This document shows positions 50,101 to 62,600 of a DNA stretch of 64,000 nt, one piece after another. Source of the DNA: Motacilla alba alba. Lineage: Eukaryota; Chordata; Aves; Passeriformes; Motacillidae. The first letter of the stretch is position 1. Every line of letters starts with the position of its first letter. The stretch lies in assembly GCF_015832195.1 (NCBI RefSeq), contig NC_052018.1:58589666-58653665 (forward strand). The letters run 5' to 3'. Under the pieces are notes generated by a model. That model had not been told where the DNA came from, did not search any database, and saw nothing but the letters and a program-made list of their open reading frames with translations. A program made the translations under genes and the position numbers.

Positions 50101-53100
50101 ATGAGAAATTTTTATCAACTTCAAAATGTATTTAGACTCCTGAGCCAGGAGTCTGAATGTGGAGTTCTTAACTTGGAGTAAAATACCTTTATTCTTCCCA
50201 AATTCACTGAGAAATTGAATTGTCTTATTTTCCTACAGGCAACTTGAACTTAGAACAAGCTGGATTCCCTTAAATATGTTTTTGGAAATTGGCATAATGG
50301 AAGACAGATTTTTGGTTGGGTTTCTGGTAGAGAGGATAGATGGTATCAGATAGAATGGATAGAATGTTTCAGGTCCCTATCTGAAAATAAGAGATAATTT
50401 CCCTGTGCTTCATCATAAGAATGTTCTCAAGCGAAAAATGATGAGGTAAAATATGACACATGATCAGATAGAAAGGCATCTCTGGCTTTGTAAAGGTTTC
50501 CTGTAAACACAATGACTATTTCAAGTAGATTTAGCTGAGAAGCAGATGTACAACACAGATATAAAATATGATGCATTTAAACAACACTTTGAAAGGTAGT
50601 AAGATCTTTATTTTAATTTTTAATCCTTGAAATGTTTCCCTTTTTATTACCAGATTTAAATCTAGAGTACCTACATGTTCTCCTTCCTGCTCCTCAGTGA
50701 AATGCTACATGATGCCATAAATTTAATAGTGAAGCCATATTTCCAGATTACTTCACCAAATATATACCTTGAGTGAGTAACCTTGTTTGTATGGATGAAG
50801 AACAATGGCAATGTCCCTGCACAATGAATTTGCAGAAATCAGGGCTATGAAAGTCCCATACATCTCAGCAGAGTTTTTAGGACAGGGGCCAGTTTTGCTT
50901 TTGTTACAAATGCTACACACTGGGACATCAGACAGACCCTGAGAACACAAGCAAAACCAAATAATGTCAACAGCAGTAAAATTCAGCTTGACCTATATAA
51001 GAATTGAGACAGCCTTTTTTTTCCCTCTTGGAAAGGGCTGTAGGATTGTGCATCCTCACAGGCTCAGCAGCATCAGGAGTAGCTTTTGTTGCATGGCTTC
51101 CAGAGCTACAGATATTTCAGTTGCTTTCTTTTCCACTTCAGATAAGATACTGATCTGCATGACAATCCTGTGATAGAGATATAGAAAATATCACATAAAT
51201 AAATAACTTATCAAGTGATCAAGTAGTCTGAAGCTGATTTAAGCATGCCACATAATTTGAACAAAAAACATGGTAGCCAGAAGACTTCTAGGGCAAGTGA
51301 GACCCACACACACCACCTTTCCTCTTCTTGAATCTTTTAAGATCTCTACAAGGAAGACTTTATTGTCCTATCTATCAGGTCAAAATCACCAGAAGATCTT
51401 CCCATTTTCACTTCCCCTGAGCTGACTTGGGATGTATCACAAGGCAGCAGCGGAGCAGCCTGGGCCCGTGACTCAAAGAGGACACAGCAGTCATATAAAT
51501 AGTGGTCATACTGAGAGCAATGGCAGCAAGGGTGTGGAAGATAAAAGACAGCATGTGATGGTGAGGCATTAGCAATGGCAGCAACTGCATTTGAACATCA
51601 GCTCTGCAGTGCCAGCATGACAGAAGTGAATCTTATTCTTTTGTAACACTCAAGGTCCCTGGCTCTCCATCTGAAGTCCTCCAGAAATATTCTCATATGA
51701 AAAAAGAAATAAATCCATGAGCTGTTGTGTAATTAAAAATGAAGGCATTGCTCATCTTCCCCTTCTCAGCTTCAAGATATCCCATGTTTCTGTTCCCCTT
51801 CAGCTGTGTTTGGGAAGAGCTGTATGCAACTTTTCCGTTAGATTTCTTATGCACATGGCAGTTCTGTTTGTTGGAGTGGCTGTGTCCTTTTGCTTTAAAA
51901 GTAATGTTCTGTCTTCTGAGGGGGAAGAATTATCAAAAAATCCCAAATTTAATATAATTATATGTATTTTTCTATCTGGTAAAATATTTGATAAACACGT
52001 TAAAGTTTTCCCTTCTATTACTGAAGCGAAGGGGACCATAACAATAGTCAGATATTGACAAAGTCTGACTGAGGGAGGCTTACACTGAAAAAGTTAATAT
52101 GTAAATGCATTCCAAGATCTTATGTGCAAGCCTGTCAGAGAGATAAAAGTAGATACTAATGAGGAACTTATTTTTTTCTTTGCCCTTATTCTGGCAAGCC
52201 CAAAGAAAAGAGCGTTATTACTGTAGTTGGATGAAAGCAACAAACTATGTCACAAAGAGAAGAGACCAGTCTTATTCTTGCATTCTGTCTATTTGGAGCA
52301 CAATTTCTTCCTGGTATATAAATTATTCTTTTAAAGTGAGTATGTCATTCCTCAGGCTGTCTATTGTGGCATCCTAATTACTGCTTTTCTGCTTTACCCA
52401 CCCCACTATACATAGCCATTGATTTATCAAATGCTTTGCCATCTTTAGCAGGAAGGACACAAACTTGAGGTAGTACAAAGAAAAGGAAAAGGCTTTTCAG
52501 AGTATTATTTAAATAATAATCAAGCAGACAGCATGCACACATTTTAGCAATTACACCTACATTATTGACTAATTATGTGGTGCTGCTTGTTGTTACATGA
52601 GCTGCCAGAAGCATCATTCTTTATCCACCAAATGCAGAAATCTGGTCTGTAGGAAACAAAGTCTATTTCTTCTCTTATGCACTACACCAGGGAACGTTTT
52701 GGAATGTGAAAGTGTCACATAAGCAAAGCAACTTATGACTCTGTGTTCTCCCCAGGACAAAACTCCTGAGGCTGCATGGTCACCTGCTAGGCCCTAAGAG
52801 TGTTCATACTCACAATCACTGGTCAGCACACTGTGGGAGCCATGGTTCTGCCTCAGCTCTTCTTGCAGAACTTGTTGAAGGAAAATGCTCTGTATTTATA
52901 CACAATTTCCCATTTTGCCATTGTAATTTATTTTAAACGGGAGTTAAATGAGTTTATAATATTTGTTAAAATCTTTGGGAGCCAAATGACTGGTTGTGTG
53001 TGGTACCACCTTCCTTATACAGAAGATTAATCTGAAGCATGGAGGGGGAATGAAATGTCCAAAATCAAAAAACAGGAGCGCAAGGCAAAATCTAGGTTCA

Positions 53101-54865
53101 AGACTGAATCCTTTTCTTACTAAGATTATTTTCACCTAATAGCCTTTTGTTAGCCACACAATAGCCTCACAACATCCTTTTGTCTGGAAAAAAATAAAAG
53201 AAAAATTTAAAATAGTCAGAAAAGACTATCAGAATTTATCAACAATGTAATTTTCCCCTGCTTTTCAAGGAGGAAGTTTCACTTATACAAAAATGTACTT
53301 ATTCTGATTTTGAAACTTATTGTATTTTTTGTACTGAAATTTGCACCAAGCAATCAGAAATTATTTTTCTAACACAATTTATTCCCTTTTACTTGAAGAG
53401 GCAGGAAATACATTAATTTGATCGTCACATATTGAAAAAGAGACAATCGTATTTTAAGATTTATCTATTAAATGACTACAACCAAAATTCCATCAATGAT
53501 ATAAATAAATACAGCATTGTTATGACATAACATCTGGGAAATTTTCAGCAAAATAAATGGGGGAGAAAAAAATAGTCAGTTTAATATAGTATATAAACTT
53601 CTTTAGGCTCTGAAAAATGCTTGCTGAAGGCAGTTTCTGTTTCTCACCAGAGGCCTCTGCCTTGCTTCTCTGGCATCTTATTTGCAAAAGAAATTTAATT
53701 CCCTGATTCGGACATTTGCATTCACAATCCAGCATCCTAACACACACTTATAGCATGTTTGACCATTTGAGTGACGTCTGGTAATTTTAAACCTTTTGCT
53801 TTCAAAAATTATGTTACATGAATACCATCTCTCTGTTATCCAGGGTAATGGAAGATGAATCAACCGAGCAAACACATGGCTTCTGTGGGAAGTGCATGAG
53901 TTATGCAGACACAATATAAACAAAGAAGGAAGCCATTGATGGCTCTGTTAATTGAAAAGTGTAGGAATCTCTGGGCAAGCAGGACCTGGGCCAGCCTGGT
54001 GCAAATACAGCCTCCCAGAGACCACTGGCTCATGTGAGACAAGCACAACATCCCACTTCATCCTGAGTCTCCAGCCTGGATCATTTGTCCTGGGTCAAGA
54101 AGAGTTGACTAATACTCCTGATCAGTGATCCATTCATTTAGAAATTATGTCAGCATTTCTTAGCTTGTGGTTGCACAGATTTTTTTGACTGCTATTTAAT
54201 TGGATCTCCTAGCCCACACTGATACAGATATTCATGGAAATATTTTGTGCACTCTCCCAAACAGATTGATGTTCACCCAGAAAGTACTGGGACAAAGAAA
54301 GATCAGGTTTAAACCTCAGGTTAGTAACTGAAGAGTACAGTACTATTACATATAAACATACTTTTGTGTTCTCAAAATGCTCACTATTACACCTCTTTGC
54401 AGAGGAAGACATGCAGCAGGAGATTTTTTTTTGCATTACTGGATGTAGGTCAGATATTACTGTAGTGAAAAAAAATACAGATCACTATTCCTGCTCCTTG
54501 AATACTTGTTTATTGGATACTTTAGAAAAGTTTTCAGCAAATTTCACAAACAGCTCTTCCTTCCGTTCTTTGTACATCTTTTTTAATTTTCACCTGAAGA
54601 TGGTCCTTGTTTTAGCAATCTCAAAAAATAATGAGATTGTAAATAGAGTAGTAAGCAGTATCTGCAATGATGTCTATTTTTGAACAAGTAATGCAGAAGT
54701 TGGACTGTCAGCAGAATGCACTGTGGAAGTATTTCAAAAGCACTATGTTATGAGTGAGAAGGGACTCTTTTGGAGAAACTTCACAGTTTTGAGCCTCAGT
54801 AGATTTCCTCAGCTTCTGCCAAGACACCATGCTGCACACGTTTCATTAATTTTATCTATGTTAGT

Positions 54866-54958
54866 CACAAAATCATAGAATGGTTTATATTGGAAAGGAA
54901 TTTAAAGATCATCTAGGTCCAACTTGTCTGCCATAGGAAGGGGTACCTTCCAATACCT
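54866..54958 (-). mobile_element. CR1 LINE 3' end
   Basis: Read on the plus strand the fragment opens with CACAAAATCATAGAATGG (the reverse complement of terminal ATTCTATG at 54881-54874), then TTGGAAAGGAATTTAAAGAT, CATCTAGGTCCAACTTG and a CCATAGGAAGGGGTACCTTC block. This is the standard minus-strand CR1 tail. About 90 bp remain; the 5' end fades near 54958. Confidence 0.88.
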
Positions 54959-56503
54959 TGCTAAATACGTGATGTGCATTCAAAAGGGAGAGTAAGAGTT
55001 ATGGAACTGTAAAGGGGAGATTGCTCCTCTCCTGGGAAACAGGGAAACAGATGAGCAGGTTGCAGGGGGAGAGGGAGAGAGGTTGCACTGCCAAAAGCAA
55101 GAAGCAAAAACAAGGTCTTGCCTCTCAGGTGACAGAAAGGGACTCTTGAGCCTCAGAGGGACATGCACAAAGCTTTCAAGCTCTACTGCAAGCTCTGCCT
55201 TGGGAGCCACTGTGTCACCCTTTCTAGTCACCCTTTTCTAGTGTAGCTAGTGTCTCAAGGCACTCATAGTGTGCTTTCCCACTCTGAATCTTTTGAAATA
55301 TTCTTCTCTATATTCTTATAAGGCTTGGGCTTCCAATATGCTTTCTGGCTTTTGTGGGTTCTTAAAGTAAGAACAAGCTCCACCTGAAGCTGTATCTGGG
55401 TCAGGCACTGACAATAGAATTACTGTGGTGGGACTGAGGATGTTTTCTATATATTCCTCACCCCACATTCTTCCCAATAGTCCCTTCAAATCCTTGTGCT
55501 GTGTTCTACCTCTGAATGTCTTCTGTTTTCTTAAATATAGGCTACACATTTCAGTATTTCATCCTTAATTTTAAGAGTTTTAGAAACTTCTGGTTAATTT
55601 TAAGGTCTGTTCATATATGAGATTACTTATTCTCAGGTGTAGATTATTTTTTTATCAATTAACTAATAGGTATAATGTCATATTGTGCTGTGTCAGATTG
55701 TGATTTAGTGTTTGATTTAGGTTTATGCAGAGGCCATATAGCTTAGCTGTGCTTTTGTGAGGTGGGTAAGAATGTCTGGCCAGAGGATTGCTTGCTGCAT
55801 ATGCGGAAATGATCAAATTCTATTACTGCTTTTGTTATGCATTAGGAATCACAATGAAACCACATAGTAGCAAAGTATGCCTGAAGGAATCTTTGCTTTG
55901 TTTTACATAGTTGTGCCAAAGGCATTAAATTAAACACGCTGACATGTCTATCTTAGATGTTTCCTTCTGATTTTTACAATTACTCTTTATTTGTCATTCC
56001 AGTAAAAAAACAACTGCCAGTAATATCAAGGGAACATCATTAATTCTGAGTTGGTTTGTGGGATATTGAGATGGCATATTCCACTCCTCTGGCTTTTTAT
56101 CACAATGAATTATATTAGTAATCAATGCAAATGTGCTCTGGTCCGTGAAGATCATTCTGGATATCACTGTGGATGTCAAGAAATATGATTTTAAGAATAG
56201 ACGTAGCCTTATGCTCCTCCATGATCACAGATACTTGCATCAAGGTACAAAACTGTACAAGTTTTACATCTTTAAATTTCTGAACACTTTTGCTGTGCCT
56301 TGGTTTACTTCACTTTCAAAGCCTCTGCAAAATGCCGGTCCTAAGTTTTTATGGTGATGCAATTCAGAATTTTTCTGGTTTTTGAGGTACCAAGAACAGC
56401 TCTGTAATCTTCCATTGCATTGTTTCTCGAGAGCTTTTTCTGGCTCCCTGTTTTACTAGAATGAAGGTGGTTTCGGTATAGTTTCGATTTCCAGCATCAG
56501 TTT

Positions 56504-56516
56504 CCAGCAGAGGGCA
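56504..56516 (+). promoter_or_regulatory. Candidate CTCF-binding core
   Basis: CCAGCAGAGGGCA is a close match to the CTCF core (CCASYAGRKGGCR). It is preceded by a similar CCAGCATCAG phrase. A single motif match does not prove occupancy. If real it would lie within the presumed MYCT1 intron on the plus orientation. Confidence 0.4.
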
Positions 56517-57579
56517 ATCTTGTTCCTAGATAGGCTCCTCATTTGCGAAGTTAACCCTCTGATGAACAACCAGCCCCTCTGCGTTTCAAAAGGAGCATTA
56601 ATCCAAAAGCACGGACTACCCTTTTTTTTTTTTTTTTTTTAACTTGTCATTTAATTCATAAATTTTCTGATGCTTCTGGAGGCCATTTGCTTACCGAATC
56701 AAAGAAAATCTTAGAAGCTGCACAAAGCTTCACAATGTCAGTGCGGACCTTGAGCTGTCATTTGTTCTACCTTCTTTTTTTCAAGACAGAATTAGCAGCA
56801 TTGACTGATGTTGCTTTTTAAAATCTTTACTGGGGGTGTATGATCTACATGCCTGGGTTATCTATGCTAGTTCTTACCTGTTCTCATAGTTAAAACCAGA
56901 TTTTTAATTTCCTTTGTTTATTTTAAACAGAGCACATCTTGTTTTATCTGCTGTGGACATAAAAACCCCTGTTATTAGGTGAAGTGGGAGAATTGCTCTC
57001 TGTTGCTGTAGAAAAGAATCTTGCAGTAGCACAGGCTGAATAAAACATCCCTTTGGCAAGTGTGTGTCTTAATGCAGAACTCTGATATTTCTGGCAGCAA
57101 GTCTATCTCACTTATTAGTTCCTATGTCCTGCACAGTCTGCTTTTCTTTCAGCTAATTTTCTCCTACAGATTCTGTTTTCTGGATATCCCAACTACCTGA
57201 ACCAATTTGTGCTGCAGCTTGCCCCTCAGTCATCTCACAGGAGTCATGTGTGAAGTTTCTTGAAGTTTTGCCATGACTAAGATCACAGCTGGCTGATATT
57301 ACGCAGCAACTGATTCATCCACCCAACTGAATCATGGACTGCCTACAAATGATTAATGAGAGGCTGTTTTGGTAACACAATTAGTGGCAATTGGGAAGAT
57401 AGTAATATCAACACTTGTCAGATATAAAGAAATTGCTTTTTTGAGCTCAGCATGACAACAGTAGCACAGGAGTTGGCTACTGATACTAGCCTCAGCTTTA
57501 AAATGATTCCTTGGAGCTGGTAGAACCAGCATAAAATTTCCAGCTAATTGCTTCAAGCCTTCTGTGGTGGGAAGAAGTG

Positions 57580-58200
57580 GAGGCTGTTTGGGCCCCAGGT
57601 GTACTTTGTTTCCAAACTCGCTGCCTGGGATACATGAGGATGAGTAGCTGCAGCCTGTCCATTAGAGATGTTTGTTTACAGTTGTTGAGGAATCTATTCA
57701 ATGCAGGTAGCTCAGAGTGCAGCTTCAGGGCCAGCTACAGGCTGTGTTCAGGGAGGCAGGAGGCTGAGCCCAAGGCAAGAGCCCGTGACCTGCTGACCCT
57801 TTGCATAAAAAAGGGCCCAGGGACCTGTGGCCCTGCCACAGGACCAGACACTTGGACTCTTGGAGACAGCAGGAGCCAAGCACCCCAGATTTTCCCACCC
57901 TTAGACTGTGAGGGGATAAAAGCCTAGAGGTTCCTTTGTTCTGGGTCCCTTCTTGGAGGCTCGAGCCTTCTTGGAGCTGTTATTTTGTTATTTAGTTATT
58001 GCATCATGATTAAATGATTTTTAGGATTTAGAGTTCTGAGACTCTGCTGTGGGACACCAGGAGTTGAGCTGGTAAGAAAACCTGGTCTGACTGTGTGGGT
58101 TGGGGGGGTGTAGCTGTGAAAGGGCTTCTGTCCCAGCTCTGGTGGTGCGAGTGTGACTGCCAGAGTGGCTCCTGGTCGGTCAGACAGGGAGGTGCCCTTA
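57580..58200 (+). repeat. Possible decayed LTR or unclassified repeat
   Basis: This is a GC-richer island in AT-rich DNA with promoter-like words in order: GCATAAAAAAGGG near 57804, GGGGATAAAAGCC near 57913, a paired CTTCTTGGAG phrase (57951 and 57968), then ATTAAATGATTTTT near 58010 and a G-rich segment to 58200. The order resembles an LTR with TATA and polyadenylation signals. I could not find matching TG...CA ends with a target duplication, so it stays a guess. Confidence 0.25.
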
Positions 58201-59160
58201 ACACTGGAACTGTTAGGAAGTTTCAGTGAGATTGTTCAAGCTCTGATGAACTCTGGCTACTCCATTCTGGTTTTGCACAAAAGAGACTGTGCTATGATCC
58301 TCTGCTAAGGACAGCTGAACCTCGCTTGAAACCTGAGAGTCCTCAAAAATAGTGTCTGAACCATTGATACTATCAGGTTAACAGCTTTATAATATGTGGA
58401 ATGCAATTCATGCTTTAGTGCACTAGCTGGTGCTCCATACTAAGCCGTGCAATGGATGAGTAAGGTATGAATTCCCATACTGGTTTGCATGCATTTTAAA
58501 TCTGCTTTTGTACCGAGCTTTCATTCTGGGAAAAGATCATCTCAGTAAAAAAAAAAGGCTGAGCTGATTTTTTCATGTTTGAAATCAAGCCCTCTACTAG
58601 TTACCAAGACTTTTCAGCTTTGGGTCAAGGCAAGCTGAAGTTGTTGGTGCAAATGAGTGTGCTTGTAGGGAGAGGAATGCTTACCAACTTAAACAAGTTT
58701 TGTGTAGCTGGCACATGACATCACATAAAGGAGAGAGAGCTGGCAAAAATGTGAGAAGGAAGGAAATAGAATGGAAATAAATTTAAAATTCTAGAATTTT
58801 GTTTTAAAGGATAAAAATAACTCTCTTCCACTATATGTCACAGTGATATGCACTGATATTTCTTGTTGATAACACAGCTGAAATCAATAAGTTTGTATGT
58901 TTTACCTCTGAGCTTGCTGGAGTCCCCATGGAATAAAAGCTGCATGTCAGATGCATAATGTCTCATGCTAGTTTGGGGCAGATGGAAAAAAAGAAAAATA
59001 GGAAAATTACTGTCACACATTTAAGTAAATGAACAGAGTCTTGCTCTAATGTAGTATAAGTAAAATGCCTCTACAGAATGTTGAGTTTAAATGCTGAAAA
59101 ATGCCATTTTTGGGTGACAAGCTACCTTACCACTTCTAATAACTTTAAAATAAAACTTCC

Positions 59161-59663
59161 GTTGTGGTCTAGAAATGACACTCCTCACTTTAGTGACCCC
59201 CAGCCCCCCAAGGCTCTCCCAAACCAGACTCCATTAGCTCACTGTCCAGAGCCTTCCCCTTCCAATTTCCTCCCCAGGGGTGGAGCTGAGATTTTGATGT
59301 ATAAAATGGTGAAAATTATGGGTTGAGATAAGAACAATTTACTGGAAACAGCAATGACACAAACAGCAACACCAGCAATAGGAATAACAAAAGTATACAA
59401 AAAGTGGGTGGTTTACATGTGAAAAAACCAAAAGCTCAGTGCAGCATGGCATGATCTGCAGACAGTGAAACAACAGGTTCCCTACCCTGCCACACTTTTT
59501 GTCCCACCTGAAGCCACACCCTTCTTCTTGGAAGTAAGAATTCCTTATTTCCACCCTATGAAGTGGCATGGAATGGCACCCTAGAGTGCCCACATAGCTC
59601 CAGGCTTTGCCCCCTCATGGCTGTTGTGAAAAAATTGGCTCTGTGCTGGCCAAAACCAAGACA
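59161..59663 (-). mobile_element. Solo LTR of an avian endogenous retrovirus
   Basis: On the minus strand the element starts TGTCTTGGTTTTGGCCAGCA (59663 leftwards), the TGTCCTGGTTTGGCCAG-type LTR start I associate with birds. It contains the U5-side landmark TTCTTATCTCAACCCAT near 59325, and ends near CTAGACCACAAC at 59161-59172. No internal viral sequence adjoins, so it is a solo LTR of about 500 bp. The flanks ACTTCC (59155-59160) and ACTGCC (59664-59669) could be a 6-bp target duplication with one mismatch. Substitutions suggest it is older than the plus-strand ERVK-like LTR. Confidence 0.8.
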
Positions 59664-62600
59664 ACTGCCTAATTATTACTCTTTGACTAAAACAAGAACA
59701 ATGGAATAACCAAAAAAATTTAACAGCTCTAAAACATAAAGATTGCAATATATGGAGGTTACCCACTAGAAACCAAATCAGGTGTGTGGGTATCATCTCA
59801 ACCTGTGGTGTTTTCTGACTTCTTGTGCTTAGGAATAAAATGAGCAGGACAGATGCTTGGAAAGATGAGTGGTTCTTTATTAGCTAATATTGGCAAAGAT
59901 GCAGTTCAAATTCATCACGTGTCCACAGCTTGACTAAAAGACTGTTTTCATTTTCTTTTTCCCTTGCATTCAATACTTTCTCCTGTCTTCCTCCACCCCA
60001 CCCTGGTTCATGCTCTGATATGCTCTCATTGAGGGTGCTGCTCTCATTGATATGCTCTCATTGAGGGTGCTGCTTACATGATTTTGAAAGGTACCACTCT
60101 CCCATCATGGCTAGATGTAAAGTTTTCCAAAGTATATATTTGGGAGCATAGAGGAAGGAAGATCCCGTGCCCACCTTAATTTTACACCTTGGGGAACTTA
60201 CCATAAGGATATAGGAAATATACAAGTCCCAAGGATTTCCTGAGGTCAAGGAACAAAGTCCTATTGCAGCTCATTGCAGCCAGAGCTGAGGGCAAGAGAG
60301 AGACTCCTTGGGAAATTGAATCCCCAAAACAAATGTGTTTTGAATTCAAAGGGATGGCTGATGTGGTCCATAAAATAAAGGAAATTGACACTCAGTAAAA
60401 GATTGTCCTAGTATGTATGCTAGCATCCTGCAAGCCTACATGATGGAAGTAGGATACTCTATCACAAAAAGCAAATCTCTTTTATGAATATTTTGGGTAT
60501 TTCAGGGACTGATGCATCTAGGTGGGGATTGTGTTGCTCTTTTTCTGTGAGGTAAACCCAAAGGGAGGAAGAAGGGAACATAGTACACTTCTGACAAGAC
60601 TTACTGATTGGTATGAGCCACCTTTGGTTGGCCCTGCTTCAGATGTCCAGGCCAGATGGGAAAAAAAAATTCAGGGCTCAGTACTAGGAAAAACATCCGC
60701 CAGTCTATCATCACATGTTACTAATGTGATGCCTAATTGTGTGTAAATTTCTCCAGTGTGGATTCAGTCAAGTGATAAGCGCTTGCCAGAGGTTATCAAT
60801 TTGATAGGATATATGCTATCACTTAATATATATAGTTCATGGAAAGTTATGAAATTTTTGAAGAAAGCTTCAATGACCAAGAGAGAGTTTTGCACAGCAG
60901 ATGCCATAATCCCCTGTAAGAGCCTGTAGCACCACATTTCCATAACACTGTGTGCAGAAACTAGAGAGGAGGAAACAGAGAGACTTCAAAAGAAATTGCC
61001 TGATCTGGATAGATGTTGGGCTGACAAATGTGCTGACTTGATGTTCAGATCTGGGGGTAACATGAAGTTATGGGTGTTACTGTGGGTTATGAAATACCAA
61101 CCTTTTTTGTGTGGTCATGTTGGAAGTCCCACAGATAGAAAAGTAAATTGGCTAAGATATCCAATTGCTTTTCTACCTTAGCCTTTCATTTCTGGCTTTG
61201 TACCTCAAAGTCTGTCCTGCACTGTTGATAAAAGCCTTTGTTCTTCACCTCAGCTGGTGTTATAGATGAGAGTGGAGAATTGACTGAGGTGAGGTATCAA
61301 ATCTTTTCTGTTATGGCATAATCAAATAAAGCAGACAATGGGAGCAGCCTGAGAAATATACAGATCAAAACATATTTAGGGGACTGGGCACTGGGCAGTT
61401 GCTGTTATTAGCAGCATCCCTAACTTATCCCAGATCTTTCTTTTACTGTTTTCCTTAAAAGCAGAGGACAGAATGACAGGCGCAGCTCTCAGGAAGCCAT
61501 AAGTTATTACAATGGCCCCTTGGGAGACACTTTGTATTAGTATCATTCTGACTACCCTGAAGGCTAGTTCTGCTCTGGCACTGCCCAGATTAAGGAAGAG
61601 AAAAACAATTTGGTGAAGGCCAGCTGTTCCACTCAAAATCCCAGGTGCAGCAAGTGCCTTTGATCTTTTTCTCTGTTTGATAATATTTTCTCCAATGTAC
61701 CTCAGGGCAGTGATTGTTGGACATTCTAAAGAGGAAATCAATGGGCATAGATTTACAATTCTACAATATAAGGTTTTAGAACAGAATTACATTTCTGTGA
61801 AACTCATCCTCTGCAGGGAGTAAGCAAAGAACAAGTTTTGCCCAGTTGTGACCCACAGTTCCAACTGAAGTCAGTGAGATTTTGGGAATAGAAAAAATGA
61901 AATGTCTGTAACCAATGGGTCTAGGGATATTCCTGTAATAAGAACCAAGAGGGTTAAATGTAGGTCCAAATGGAGAAGAGAGCATATGGAGTCCTGGCAA
62001 CTTAAATAGTGTAAACCCAGCTGTGCTTCATCAGGGAATAATTCGACCCTCGATTTTTCCATCATATATGGAGATAGAGAAATAAAAGATCTAAACAAGT
62101 TAAAGAAAATGACGCCATTATCCAAAGAGATAATTGCCTGTGCTGTACCTCCAGCACAGGGGAACAGCACGTGGGAAGGACTGAAGAGCTGCACTCAATA
62201 CTTTTGTCAATTCCTTTATCTGCTTTTAACAGTGTGAAACTCTGGTTAGATTGTGCAGGTGGTGAAAATCATGACTCAACGGTTACAGGGACAAATCCTC
62301 ACCATGGTGCATGGCAACCCCAGAGCCAGGTACACTTGTGCTGCTTGCTGTGCTTCTGCTTATGCTGGAGGCTGCTGAGCCCTGTGGAGATCCCCTTTGC
62401 CAGCTGAGAACCCAAAGAGTTGCAGGGATATCCAGTGGCAGCAGAGAGCCCTGTGCCTGGGGGATTCCTTGGCTGCCTCAAATATAACCCAACTAGCATT
62501 TGAGCTGAAGTGCAGAAGAAATGAGCACAATAAATTTTTATTTCTTGCTCCACTTTCCCATAGCCACGCAGGGACAGCAGTAGTGCGTGGGAAGTGCTGT

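Larger units (their letters stand above)
43475..54865 (+). other. MYCT1: Probable MYCT1 first intron, left part
   Basis: From the GTAAGG donor onward no further exon is recognised. Content is AT-rich noncoding DNA with two short tandem duplications (44530-44568, 22-bp period; 47061-47104, 27-bp period) and a GC-richer patch at 47300-47950 in which both strands have open frames of about 100 codons without resemblance to known proteins. A short palindrome around GACTCCTGAGCCAGGAGTC lies near 50137-50155. Confidence 0.5.
54959..59160 (+). other. MYCT1: Probable MYCT1 intron, middle part
   Basis: Noncoding sequence with a candidate CTCF site (56504-56516), a long T run (about 56622-56640) and a GC-richer LTR-like segment between about 57580 and 58200. 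No exon is recognised. Confidence 0.45.

Noticed and set aside
50137..50155. Palindrome GACTCCTG AGC CAGGAGTC
   Set aside because: Stem of only eight bases, expected by chance in a window of this size.
56615..56642. Poly-T run as the tail of a processed pseudogene
   Set aside because: No adjoining gene-like sequence on the minus strand and no target duplication noticed; simple homopolymer.
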